From: Mucilaginibacter gossypii
GTDB lineage: Bacteria > Bacteroidota > Bacteroidia > Sphingobacteriales > Sphingobacteriaceae
DNA: 64,000 bases
Assembly (NCBI RefSeq): GCF_900100945.1
Contig: NZ_FNCG01000002.1
Location: 597,767 to 661,766 of the forward strand
Reading direction: 5' to 3'
The stretch's first letter is position 1; each line of letters opens with the position of its first letter. The translations under genes and the position numbers were made by a program. The notes under the pieces are model-generated. The model had not been told where the DNA came from and did not search any database. It saw nothing but the letters and a program-made list of their open reading frames with translations. This document shows positions 8,757 to 17,912 of this stretch, piece by piece.

Positions 8757-11700
8757 ATGTTTCAGCAATTAAAGGCCTTTTTGCTCATTTTTTTTATATG
8801 CTATTCTTTAGCAGCCATAGCAAAAGGCCCTGGTTTCCCGGTTAGGTATTTAGGTATTGAAGATGGCCTTTCAAACAATGCGGTAACCTGTATTACGCAG
8901 GATAAATATGGCTTTATGTGGATGGGAACTTATGACGGCCTCAACCGGTATGACGGCTACACATTTAAAGTCTTCCGGAACATCTGGGGCGATAAAAACT
9001 CGCTCGTCAATAATCACATTAAATCCATTAATGCCAGCGGCGGGCGAATATACGTGGGAACCGAAAAAGGACTCATGTATTTTGATTATGCCGACTCACG
9101 CTTTCACGCGCTTTATTGTTATAATGAAAAGCATGAGCCCATTAAAATTGGGTTTAATATCAATGAGATAGTCTCCGACCGGTCGGGCAATATTTTCGCG
9201 ACCAATGGTACATACGGCTTCCTAAAATTTGGGAAAACAGATACCATTGGCAAAGAGATCCTGTATGATGTCAAAAAACAACAGTTTAATACAATTGCTG
9301 CCCAGATGGATACGCAGGGCACTATCTGGATTCTGGTAAACGGGGTTGGGCTTGGCAGGTACGATGCAGCGGCTGAAAAGATAAAAATTGTATCCCAAGA
9401 ACTGGCATATGCAGGTTGTATGACCATTGATGGAAAAGGTAAAATTATTGCAGGCGCAGGTAATGAATTATGGATGTATGATCCTGTCACCTTGAAAACT
9501 ACGCGGCTGGAGAACGGGCTTAACAAAGTGACCAACAACAATATTTTCAGCCTCACCACAACTAGAAACGGCGATATCTGGGTTGCAACCAATGGGGGAG
9601 GGATTAAAGTTTGGAACCCGGAGACCAATACGCTCATCTATATCAATGCAGGCGAAACACCTAACAGCTTACGGAGCGATGCTGTTGATGCTGTTTATGA
9701 GGATGATGAATCCCGGATCTGGATAGCAACCTTACGGGGTGGCGTGAACATTATTGACCGTAAACCGGCCTCATTTCATGTGTTCGCGCATGATGCTTTT
9801 AATAAAAACAGTGTTATCAATAATTTTATCCTGTCGTTTTGCGAAGATAAGCAGCATAATGTATGGATTGGCACTGACGGCGGCGGGTTAAATTACTGGA
9901 ACACGAAAACAAATACGTTTACTGCCTATGTACACCAAAATATTCCGGGATCTATCAGCAGTAATTTTGTTGTAAGTATTTTAAACGACTATACCAATAA
10001 GATTTGGGTGGCAACCTTTAATGGTGGCATTGATGCGTTTGATAATGCAACCGGCCGGTTTAAACATTATAGCTGTTATAACCCGGTAGATAAAAAAGAA
10101 GAACGGAATTTTTGGAAGCTTTATGAAGATTCGCAGCACCGTTTGTGGGCAGGCAGTACCTGGGGAGGGGCATTGTTTTTGTACAACCGAGCCAAAGATC
10201 AGTTTGAACTTTTTGATAACAGCCTGGTAAATCTCCACGCGCTTTTTGAAGATCACAGAGGTAATTTGTGGGCGGGAAATTATAGTCGTCTCATCAAAAT
10301 AGATGTTCAGCATAAAAAACACCAGGTTTATTTTGTCGGCCAGGCCATCAGGGCTATCACCGAAGATAATAAACGCAATTTATGGATTGGTACCGAAGGC
10401 GGAGGGCTGCTTCAATATAATACCGACACCCATCAGTATAAAAGATATACCGAATCGGCAGGGTTACCGAGCAATACTGTACTGAATATATTGGTTGATA
10501 ACAGCGGGAATTTATGGTGCAGTACTTATAACGGCCTTTCTAACTTTAATGTAACAACGGAAAAGATCACCAATTACAACGCATCTGATGGATTACAAAG
10601 TAACCAGTTTAATTACAACGCGGCCCTAAAACTGGCATCAGGCAAAATGTTGTTCGGCGGTATAAAAGGGTTTAATTTGTTCTCGCCTGATAGTATTGCT
10701 CCTTACGCGCACCAGCCCCGGCTCATGCTTTCTGATTTTAAAATAAACAATGTATCAATTGAACTCGATAGTGCCTATGGCCTAAAACTGCCGTTAAATG
10801 AATTAAAGAAAGTAACTATCCCGTTTAGCCAGGCTACGCTGAACATCAGTTACACAGCGCTTGAATATTCATTTCCCGAAAAGATCTCCTACGCCTATTA
10901 CCTTGAGGGCTGGGACCATGGCTGGAACTATGTAGGCAAAATAAAGTCGGCCTATTTTTCGCGTCTCAATGAAGGCTCCTATACACTGAAAATCAGGGCT
11001 ACCAATACGGAAGGGCAGTGGACAGCGCCACCCATTACCATTAAAATTATTGTTTTGCCACCATGGTACCGCACCTGGTGGGCCTATGTAATTTACCTGT
11101 CATTAATAGTTGCTATAGGTTACGCGTTTTACAGGTACAGATTAAACCAGGCCAGGCTCAGGTTTAAGGTAAAGCTGGCCAACCTGCAGGTGGAGAAAGA
11201 AAAGGAGCTCAACGAAAAGAAGCTGACTTTCTTTACCAATGTATCGCATGAGTTCAGGACTCCGTTAACGCTTATTATTAACCCTATAAAGGACCTCCTT
11301 AATCAAAGTAAAGGCAATACCGAAGAGTTGAGCACGATATACCGCAACGCACGCCGTTTGCTGGGGTTGGTTGATCATTTGCTCCTTTTCAGAAAAACCG
11401 AAAGTGAAAATGCGTCGCTTAAAGTGAGCAGGTTAAATTTTGTTACTTTATGTAATGAGGTTTATTCGTGCTTTATTCAGCAAGCCAAAATTAAACACCT
11501 TAATTATACCCTCGCAGGTGGAGCAGATGCCATTGAAGTATACTGCGACCTGGAAAAGATAGAAATAGCCTTATTTAACCTTATTTCAAACGCTATAAAA
11601 TTTACTCCGGATAAGGGGATTATCCACGTTGTAATTGAACAGGACGATGTTTATGTATATTTTAAGGTAATTGATAATGGTATAGGCATAAATACCGAAG

Positions 11701-12827
11701 CGGGCGACAGGCTGTTTGATAAATTTTACCAGGCAAAGGATAAAAATTATTTCCGCAAGGGTTTTGGCATAGGCTTATACCTGGTTAAGGTTTTTATAGA
11801 AAGTCATAAAGGTAATATCCGCTACTCTAATAATCCCGATGGGGGGACAACTTTCGTGCTTGCGTTGCCAAAGGGCAAATCACATTTTTCGGAGGATGTT
11901 ATTGCTGACGATGTTGTGCCAGATTACACTTACGTAAATGACCTTATTGGCGAAGATAACAAGGATGTTATGCCGGAAGATGAGGACTTGGCGGCATTGG
12001 AACTCTTCAGTTCGGCGCGGCATACGCTTATCGTGATTGATGATAATGATCAGATCCGTTCATACATCAAAAAAATTTTTACGCCGGGCTATAACGTAAT
12101 CGAGGCACAGGACGGTACTACTGGCCTCGAACTTATCAAGAAGCATATTCCCGACGTAATTATAAGCGATATTGTAATGGACGGCATTAGCGGACTTGAC
12201 CTGTGCCGGATTGTTAAGGAAGATCAGGCTATAAACCATATCCCTGTTATCCTATTAACCGGGGACACTACGCCTGATATTATGCTTAGAAGTATAGATG
12301 AGGGAGCCATTGATTTTTTACGCAAACCATTTGATAAAGAATTGCTGATAGCCCGGGTAAAAAGTGTATTGCGCAATAAAACCGAGCTCCAAAACTATTT
12401 TTATAAGGAAGTTACCAAGAAAAGTACCGGCCGTAGCATCTCCCAGGAAAACAAAGACTTTCTGAATAACTGTATTTCGGTAATTGAGCATTATTTTACC
12501 GACGATAAGTTCGATGTATACGTGCTGGCTAAAGAGATCGGCATCAGCTATGCAACGTTATTTAAACGTCTTAAAAACATCACGGGGCAATCGGTCAATA
12601 ACTTTATCCGGTTTGTGCGCCTGCGCAAAGCTGCCGAATTATTGATCCAAACCAATTGTAATGTCAACGAAGCCGCTTTCCAGGTTGGCTTTAGTGATGT
12701 GAAATATTTTCGCGAACAATTCTTCAAACAGTACGGCATCAACCCGTCTGATTTTATCAAAAAGCACCGCGCCAATTTTCAAATTTCGTATCGACTGAAC
12801 GAGTTCGAAAAAAGCTCTTCCAAATAG
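8757..12827 (+). CDS. Hybrid two-component system regulator (HTCS) of the adjacent PUL
   Basis: A one-protein sensor and regulator of 1356 residues. It has a signal peptide, a periplasmic sensor made of two-component-regulator propeller repeats (about 30-660, repeated GLSNN and WIGT..GGL patterns), a Y_Y_Y domain (about 690-765) and one membrane helix (about 774-796). Next are a HisKA domain with FFTNVSHEFRTPL (phospho-acceptor His about 831), an HATPase domain (NLISNAIKFTP, FGIGLYLVK), a receiver domain (Asp about 1138 in IISDIVMD, Lys in LRKPFD) and a C-terminal AraC-type HTH (about 1245-1345). In the family, a glycan fragment bound in the periplasm triggers phosphorylation and activation of the neighbouring SusC/SusD operon. 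All signature residues are present. Confidence 0.97.
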   Translation: MFQQLKAFLLIFFICYSLAAIAKGPGFPVRYLGIEDGLSNNAVTCITQDKYGFMWMGTYDGLNRYDGYTFKVFRNIWGDKNSLVNNHIKSINASGGRIYVGTEKGLMYFDYADSRFHALYCYNEKHEPIKIGFNINEIVSDRSGNIFATNGTYGFLKFGKTDTIGKEILYDVKKQQFNTIAAQMDTQGTIWILVNGVGLGRYDAAAEKIKIVSQELAYAGCMTIDGKGKIIAGAGNELWMYDPVTLKTTRLENGLNKVTNNNIFSLTTTRNGDIWVATNGGGIKVWNPETNTLIYINAGETPNSLRSDAVDAVYEDDESRIWIATLRGGVNIIDRKPASFHVFAHDAFNKNSVINNFILSFCEDKQHNVWIGTDGGGLNYWNTKTNTFTAYVHQNIPGSISSNFVVSILNDYTNKIWVATFNGGIDAFDNATGRFKHYSCYNPVDKKEERNFWKLYEDSQHRLWAGSTWGGALFLYNRAKDQFELFDNSLVNLHALFEDHRGNLWAGNYSRLIKIDVQHKKHQVYFVGQAIRAITEDNKRNLWIGTEGGGLLQYNTDTHQYKRYTESAGLPSNTVLNILVDNSGNLWCSTYNGLSNFNVTTEKITNYNASDGLQSNQFNYNAALKLASGKMLFGGIKGFNLFSPDSIAPYAHQPRLMLSDFKINNVSIELDSAYGLKLPLNELKKVTIPFSQATLNISYTALEYSFPEKISYAYYLEGWDHGWNYVGKIKSAYFSRLNEGSYTLKIRATNTEGQWTAPPITIKIIVLPPWYRTWWAYVIYLSLIVAIGYAFYRYRLNQARLRFKVKLANLQVEKEKELNEKKLTFFTNVSHEFRTPLTLIINPIKDLLNQSKGNTEELSTIYRNARRLLGLVDHLLLFRKTESENASLKVSRLNFVTLCNEVYSCFIQQAKIKHLNYTLAGGADAIEVYCDLEKIEIALFNLISNAIKFTPDKGIIHVVIEQDDVYVYFKVIDNGIGINTEAGDRLFDKFYQAKDKNYFRKGFGIGLYLVKVFIESHKGNIRYSNNPDGGTTFVLALPKGKSHFSEDVIADDVVPDYTYVNDLIGEDNKDVMPEDEDLAALELFSSARHTLIVIDDNDQIRSYIKKIFTPGYNVIEAQDGTTGLELIKKHIPDVIISDIVMDGISGLDLCRIVKEDQAINHIPVILLTGDTTPDIMLRSIDEGAIDFLRKPFDKELLIARVKSVLRNKTELQNYFYKEVTKKSTGRSISQENKDFLNNCISVIEHYFTDDKFDVYVLAKEIGISYATLFKRLKNITGQSVNNFIRFVRLRKAAELLIQTNCNVNEAAFQVGFSDVKYFREQFFKQYGINPSDFIKKHRANFQISYRLNEFEKSSSK

Positions 12828-13201
12828 CCCGCCTTTATTAGGATGATATTCCATCACTCTGAAAGCTTGCTGAAATAAAATAAAAGTGAATTTGACACTT
12901 ATTTTCTCGTGTATTCTACAGAAATCATCAAAAAGGCGTGTTTTTGTATGTTTTGACCCCGGTAATTTATAGTTTTACCCCTCTCTCGTAATGCCAAATT
13001 ACGCTTATTTCGTTCCAACCGACAGGCAATAATCAGTACCAATATTTTATTGCCGGCAATTCATAAACTAAAAATTAATGCAATGAAAGTTTCAAAAATG
13101 CGCAACCGGGCAGCTTTTGCCATGGTGTTAAACCAGCCTGGATAGGCTCAGTTACCGCCCAAAATTCCAAATTAAATGAACCCTATAAACCAAATTAAAT
13201 T
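12828..13201 (+). other. 374-bp leader region of the SusC (pair 2) operon
   Basis: No gene is supported. The region should hold the promoter and leader of the main PUL operon. Two spaced TTTTGACCCC/GTTTTACCCC sites are listed separately. No exact TAnnTTTG was found. A 20-codon frame (13083-13145, MKVSKMRNRAAFAMVLNQPG) is present but has no independent support. Confidence 0.6.
12951..12981. promoter_or_regulatory. Direct repeat TTTTGACCCC / GTTTTACCCC with 21-bp period, candidate HTCS operator
   Basis: TTTTGACCCC (12951-12960) and GTTTTACCCC (12972-12981) begin 21 bp apart, two helical turns, in the same orientation. AraC-type domains commonly bind such paired direct repeats. The site lies about 220-250 bp ahead of the SusC start. 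Assignment to the HTCS is inferred from position. Confidence 0.45.
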
Positions 13202-16200
13202 ATGAAATATAGATTTACTCTCTTAAAAAGTTTTTCCGTATTGCTTTTAATGATGATGCTCACAGGCATTGCTCAGCTGGCAAGCGCGCAAACAAAAATT
13301 AATGTAAAAGGTGTTGTAAAAGATGCCACCGGCAATGTGTTGCCCGGTGCAACTGTAAACATCCAGGGCACAACCCAATCAACCACAACCGATGTTAATG
13401 GCGCTTTTAAAATGGAAGTTGCCGAAGGCTCAACGTTAAAGATCTCTTTTGTGAGCATGATAACCAAATTCATTGAGGTTACAAAAAATACCACCACACT
13501 AAATATCGTACTTGAAGATAGTAACAAGCAGCTTAATGAAGTTGTAGTAGTAGGTTACGGTACGCAAAAACGATCGGACGTTACCGGCTCTGTTACAACG
13601 GTGCCTAAGTCCCGCTTGTCGCAGTTGCCTGTTACAAACGTTTTGCAGGCCGTAGAGGGAGCGGTTGCCGGGGTAACTGTAACCACATCATCCTCAATTC
13701 CTGGTCGCCAGCCTTCAGTTACGGTTAGGGGGCAAAACTCTATCTCGGCTGCTTCTGGCCCTTTTGTGGTAGTTGATGGTATCCCGCTTACCAAAAGTGG
13801 AGGATCACTTAATGATATTAACCCCAACGATATTGCATCAATGGAGATCCTTAAAGATGCTTCCGCCGTTGCTATTTATGGTGCTAACGGCTCGCAGGGC
13901 GTTATCCTGATCACTACAAAACGTGGTACTACTGGTAAACCTGTAATTCGTTACAATGGATATGCCGGCTATGAAAATCTGGGGCATATACTTGAACCAC
14001 GTGGTCCGGCCTCATTTACCCAGAAGTTCCTTGATTATGAGTCGCAAAACCACTTAACCCAGCAATTTCCCGAGCCGGTGTATAATAACTCTGAAAGGGC
14101 TAACTACGCTGCCGGCCGCACTATTGATTGGGTAAAAGAAGTTACCCAGCAAGGCTTTATGCAGGATCACAACCTGAGTGTAACAGGCGGTACCCCTGAT
14201 GTTAAATACTTTTTATCAGGCGATTACCTAAAACAAAAAGGTGTGATAAAAGGCTATCAGTATAACCGTGCAAGCGTACGTTCAAACTTGGATGTAAACG
14301 TAACCAGCTATCTGAGTGTAGGCGCCAATTTGTATTTCGCCAATAATAATTATGATGGCGGCAGGGCAAACTTACTCAACGCTACAGCCATGAGCCCCTA
14401 TGGTAACATATATAATGCTGATGGCACTTATGCCATTTACCCAATGGCCCCCGAACAGCTATATGTTAATCCTCTGCTTGGTTTAACTACCGACCAGATA
14501 AACCGAAGCGTGAATATAAGCGGCAACGGCTATGCCGAAGTAAAATTTGGCGGTGTACTCAAAGGTTTAAAATACCGCTTAAATGCCGGGTATACTTACC
14601 TGCCTACCCGTGTAGACGGCTATAGCGGCCGTTTGGCTAATACACCTTTAGGTTCGGCAACCGCGGTAAGTTCCGAAACAAATAGCTACACGCTGGATAA
14701 TCTGTTGCTTTATACCCGCGATTTTGGTAAGCACCGGATCGATTTCACCGGCTTATACAGTGCTCAACAACGTAAATATTTCATTTCGGGAATAGCCGGT
14801 ACTGGTTATATAAACGACGAACTGTCATTTAACCAGATTGGTATTGGCGCAACAGTATCAGGTGCAAGTGTAAATGGCTTTTCAGGGAGCTATTCAGACA
14901 GATATGCGCTTAATTCGCAAATGGCCAGGTTGAATTATTCATATGACAGCAGATATCTGGTAACCCTGACCGTAAGGCGCGACGGTTCATCAGTATTTGG
15001 TGCCAATACTTCCAAATATGGCTGGTTCCCGGTTGCAGCCCTTGGTTGGAATGTAAGTAATGAAGATTTTCTCAAAAACTCCAAACTGATCAATAGCTTA
15101 AAGCTTAGGGCATCATATGGTAAAACAGGTAACGAGGCTGTAAGTGTTTACAGAACCATTACATCGGATGGTACGGTAAGGTTTCCTTTTAATGGGGTAA
15201 GCACCGTAGGCATACAAGCAAGCAACCTTGGTAATGGCAACCTGCACTGGGAGAGCACTAATCAGGCTAATATCGCGGCCGACTTTTCTGTGTTAAATAG
15301 CAGAATCAGCGGTACCGTGGAATATTATGATTCAAGAACAACCGGGCTATTGTTAAACCGTGCACTACCAACCATTACCGGTTACAACCAGGTTGTTGAT
15401 AACATAGGTAAGGTAGCAAATAAAGGTATCGAGGTAACGCTAAATACCCGCAATATTGATGGCAAAGATTTTAGATGGGAAAGCACTATTGTGTTTGCAG
15501 CTAATAAAAATAGAGTTGTTGCCCTTTATGGCGATGGCAAAGATGATATTGGCAACAAATGGTTTATTGGCAAACCTATCAATGTAATATATGATTATAA
15601 AATGACCGGTGTTTGGCAAACAGGTGAAGATCCCTCCAAGCAGGATCCCGTTGCTAAGCCGGGGGATTTGAAATTTGCCGATATTAACGGCGATGGTAAA
15701 ATTACTGCCGATGGTGACAGGGTAATATTGGGACAGCAGGACCCTAAATGGACGGGCGGTTTAACCAACACATTTCATTATAAGAATTTCAACCTAAGCA
15801 TCTTTGTACAAACGGCACAGGGCATGTTAAAAAATAACGCCGATTTAAATTATGCCGACGAATCGGGCAGAAGAAATACGCCTGCCGCGGTTGGTTACTG
15901 GACACCAACTAATAATAGCAACGACTTTCAGTCATTAACTTATACCAACACGCGTGGTTATGGTTATCCGCGTAATGCCAGTTACACCCGTATTAAAGAT
16001 GTGACTTTTAGTTACGTAGTTCCTCAAAGATTGCTTGATAAAGCAGGCATAAGCGGTTTAACCTTTTATTTAAGCGGTAGAAACCTGAAAACGTTTACAA
16101 ACTGGATAGGATGGGACCCTGAGGCCAATTACTCAACCCGCGGATCGGGCGATTGGGTAAATAATTATCCACAAACCCGTACAATCATTTTAGGTGCTAA

Positions 16201-16216
16201 TATTTCTTTAAAATAA
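13202..16216 (+). CDS. SusC/RagA family TonB-linked outer-membrane transporter (pair 2)
   Basis: A 1004-residue TonB-dependent transporter, first gene of the PUL operon next to the HTCS. It shows a signal peptide (cleavage near QLASAQ), a carboxypeptidase-regulatory-like domain (about 32-112, GVVKDATGNVLPGATVNIQG), the LNEVVVVGYGTQKRSDVTGSV segment (about 112-132), a plug domain (about 130-240, LKDASAVAIYGANGSQGVILITTKRG) and a barrel ending ILGANISLK. There is no STN domain, in keeping with control by the HTCS. It should import oligosaccharides across the outer membrane together with the SusD protein 17 bp downstream. Confidence 0.97.
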   Translation: MKYRFTLLKSFSVLLLMMMLTGIAQLASAQTKINVKGVVKDATGNVLPGATVNIQGTTQSTTTDVNGAFKMEVAEGSTLKISFVSMITKFIEVTKNTTTLNIVLEDSNKQLNEVVVVGYGTQKRSDVTGSVTTVPKSRLSQLPVTNVLQAVEGAVAGVTVTTSSSIPGRQPSVTVRGQNSISAASGPFVVVDGIPLTKSGGSLNDINPNDIASMEILKDASAVAIYGANGSQGVILITTKRGTTGKPVIRYNGYAGYENLGHILEPRGPASFTQKFLDYESQNHLTQQFPEPVYNNSERANYAAGRTIDWVKEVTQQGFMQDHNLSVTGGTPDVKYFLSGDYLKQKGVIKGYQYNRASVRSNLDVNVTSYLSVGANLYFANNNYDGGRANLLNATAMSPYGNIYNADGTYAIYPMAPEQLYVNPLLGLTTDQINRSVNISGNGYAEVKFGGVLKGLKYRLNAGYTYLPTRVDGYSGRLANTPLGSATAVSSETNSYTLDNLLLYTRDFGKHRIDFTGLYSAQQRKYFISGIAGTGYINDELSFNQIGIGATVSGASVNGFSGSYSDRYALNSQMARLNYSYDSRYLVTLTVRRDGSSVFGANTSKYGWFPVAALGWNVSNEDFLKNSKLINSLKLRASYGKTGNEAVSVYRTITSDGTVRFPFNGVSTVGIQASNLGNGNLHWESTNQANIAADFSVLNSRISGTVEYYDSRTTGLLLNRALPTITGYNQVVDNIGKVANKGIEVTLNTRNIDGKDFRWESTIVFAANKNRVVALYGDGKDDIGNKWFIGKPINVIYDYKMTGVWQTGEDPSKQDPVAKPGDLKFADINGDGKITADGDRVILGQQDPKWTGGLTNTFHYKNFNLSIFVQTAQGMLKNNADLNYADESGRRNTPAAVGYWTPTNNSNDFQSLTYTNTRGYGYPRNASYTRIKDVTFSYVVPQRLLDKAGISGLTFYLSGRNLKTFTNWIGWDPEANYSTRGSGDWVNNYPQTRTIILGANISLK

Positions 16217-16233
16217 CTAACCCGTAAAAAGAC

Positions 16234-17856
16234 ATGAAAAACTATTCAGCAATATTACTCTTTGCAGGTGTGTTAACAGCATTCGCATCTTGCAAAAAAT
16301 CATATCTCGACGAAAAACCATACTCGTCATATACTCCCCTTACTGTTACCGATTCATTGGGTATGGAGGCATCGGCAATAGGTTTATACAACCTTGAAAC
16401 CGGTATCCTAACCTATTCAGGTGCGCAAGGCTGGCCAAGTGTTTGGCAGGTAGGTACCGATGTGGCGAACGCTACAGCCCAGCAGCAGGGGATAGAGGTG
16501 CCTTATTATAATTATAGTGCGCTGGCACCACAGGATGACGCCGCCAAATATATCTGGGGCAAATATTATGCGATGATCAATAACGCTAATATTATAATTG
16601 ACAATGCTGAAAATCCATCAAATACAAAATTAGGATCTATAGGAAAAAAGCAAGTGGAAGCAGAGGCCAAGTTTTTCAGGGCCTATGCCTACAATAACCT
16701 GGTTACCTTATTTGGTAAAGTGCCGCTTACTGATCACGCTTTAACTGTTCCGAAGATAAACTTTACCCGTGCGTCTCTTGATGATTTAAACGCGCTTATT
16801 ACCAGTGACCTTAACTATGCAGTTACTAACCTGGCCGACCTGAATGCCGGTACCGCGAAAACAAACGCTCAGGGTAAGCCGGTTGGCAGGGCTAACAAAT
16901 ATATGGCAATGCAGTTGTTAGCCGAAGCTTATCTGCGTATGGGTAAAAACGACCTTGCTGAGCAGCAAGCTCAAGCCATTATCAATAGTGGCAAATTTAG
17001 CCTGATCAAAGCCCGTTACGGCGTAAGGGCAGGTGGCGCAGGCGATTACTATTCAGATATGTTTGTATATGGCAATCAACGCCGTGCGCAAGGCAACGCC
17101 GAAGCTATCTGGGTGCTTGAGCAGGAAAATTCATCAGTTGTTGTAGGTGGAAATGTGGATAATGCTCAGCAACGCAGGGTGTGGGGCGCGGCATACTATC
17201 AGATTCCGGGAATGTTGCCTTGCGATTCCTTAGGTGGTCGTAGTATCGGGAGATTAAGATTAAGTAACTGGGTGCTTTATGGGCTGTATCCACAAGGGGA
17301 CATTCGTAATTCACAATACAATATTAAAAGACAATACTATTACAATGATCCTAAGTACCCTGCGTTATTAGGAAAACCTGTACCATTTGCTGGCGCGGAT
17401 ACCTTATTCAGGATTTGCCCGAGTACAACTAAATGGGGCGCGTTTGATCCTAACGATACTTTTGGCTACGCCATGATCAAGGATTTTATCATGATGCGTT
17501 TAGGTGAAACTTACCTGCTACTCGCCGAAGCACAGTTTAAACAAGGTAAAACTGCTGATGCAGCCACTTCTATTAACCTGTTAAGGACGCGGGCCAATGC
17601 ACCACAGGTAACGGCCGCGCAAATGACACTTGATTTTATACTTGATGAACGTGCCAGGGAATTGATCGGCGAGGAAAACCGCCGCCAAACCTTGATGCGT
17701 ACAGGTACACTGGTTGACCGTGCCACGCGGCTTAATAGTAACGATGCCGTTCACCCAACAACCGGGCTCGCAGCTAAGAATCTGCTGCTACCTATCCCTC
17801 TGTCTGAAATTCAGTTGAATAAAGATGCGGTGCTGGAGCAAAACCCGGGTTATTAA
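16234..17856 (+). CDS. SusD/RagB family nutrient-binding outer-membrane lipoprotein (pair 2)
   Basis: A 540-residue SusD/RagB lipoprotein that should cap the SusC barrel and bind incoming glycan at the cell surface. The lipobox is FASCKK (Cys about residue 19). SusD signatures follow: EAKFFRAYAYNNLVTLFGKVPL (about 145-170), AMQLLAEAYLRMGK (about 228-242), MMRLGETYLLLAEAQFKQGK (about 418-440) and the C-terminal DERARELIGEENRRQTLMRTG. The gene follows SusC at 17 bp. A strong hairpin with a U-rich tail lies directly after it, which probably makes SusC/SusD more abundant than the enzymes downstream. Confidence 0.96.
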   Translation: MKNYSAILLFAGVLTAFASCKKSYLDEKPYSSYTPLTVTDSLGMEASAIGLYNLETGILTYSGAQGWPSVWQVGTDVANATAQQQGIEVPYYNYSALAPQDDAAKYIWGKYYAMINNANIIIDNAENPSNTKLGSIGKKQVEAEAKFFRAYAYNNLVTLFGKVPLTDHALTVPKINFTRASLDDLNALITSDLNYAVTNLADLNAGTAKTNAQGKPVGRANKYMAMQLLAEAYLRMGKNDLAEQQAQAIINSGKFSLIKARYGVRAGGAGDYYSDMFVYGNQRRAQGNAEAIWVLEQENSSVVVGGNVDNAQQRRVWGAAYYQIPGMLPCDSLGGRSIGRLRLSNWVLYGLYPQGDIRNSQYNIKRQYYYNDPKYPALLGKPVPFAGADTLFRICPSTTKWGAFDPNDTFGYAMIKDFIMMRLGETYLLLAEAQFKQGKTADAATSINLLRTRANAPQVTAAQMTLDFILDERARELIGEENRRQTLMRTGTLVDRATRLNSNDAVHPTTGLAAKNLLLPIPLSEIQLNKDAVLEQNPGY

Positions 17857-17870
17857 TTAAAACACAAATA

Positions 17871-17912
17871 AAAAGTAAGGGCAATATCCATTGCCCTTAC
17901 TTTTACTTTTTT
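17871..17912 (+). terminator. Intrinsic terminator or attenuator between SusD and the first enzyme gene
   Basis: A perfect 14-bp stem (17871-17884 with 17891-17904) has a 6-nt loop TATCCA and runs into ACTTTTTT. The next start codon is at 17913, only 8 bases past the stem. The layout suggests partial termination after SusC/SusD. When read through, the stem may also affect translation of the next gene. Confidence 0.8.

Noticed and set aside
13083..13145. 20-codon frame ahead of the second SusC gene, possible leader peptide
   Set aside because: Too short to support, without codon runs or a hairpin that would make it an attenuation leader.
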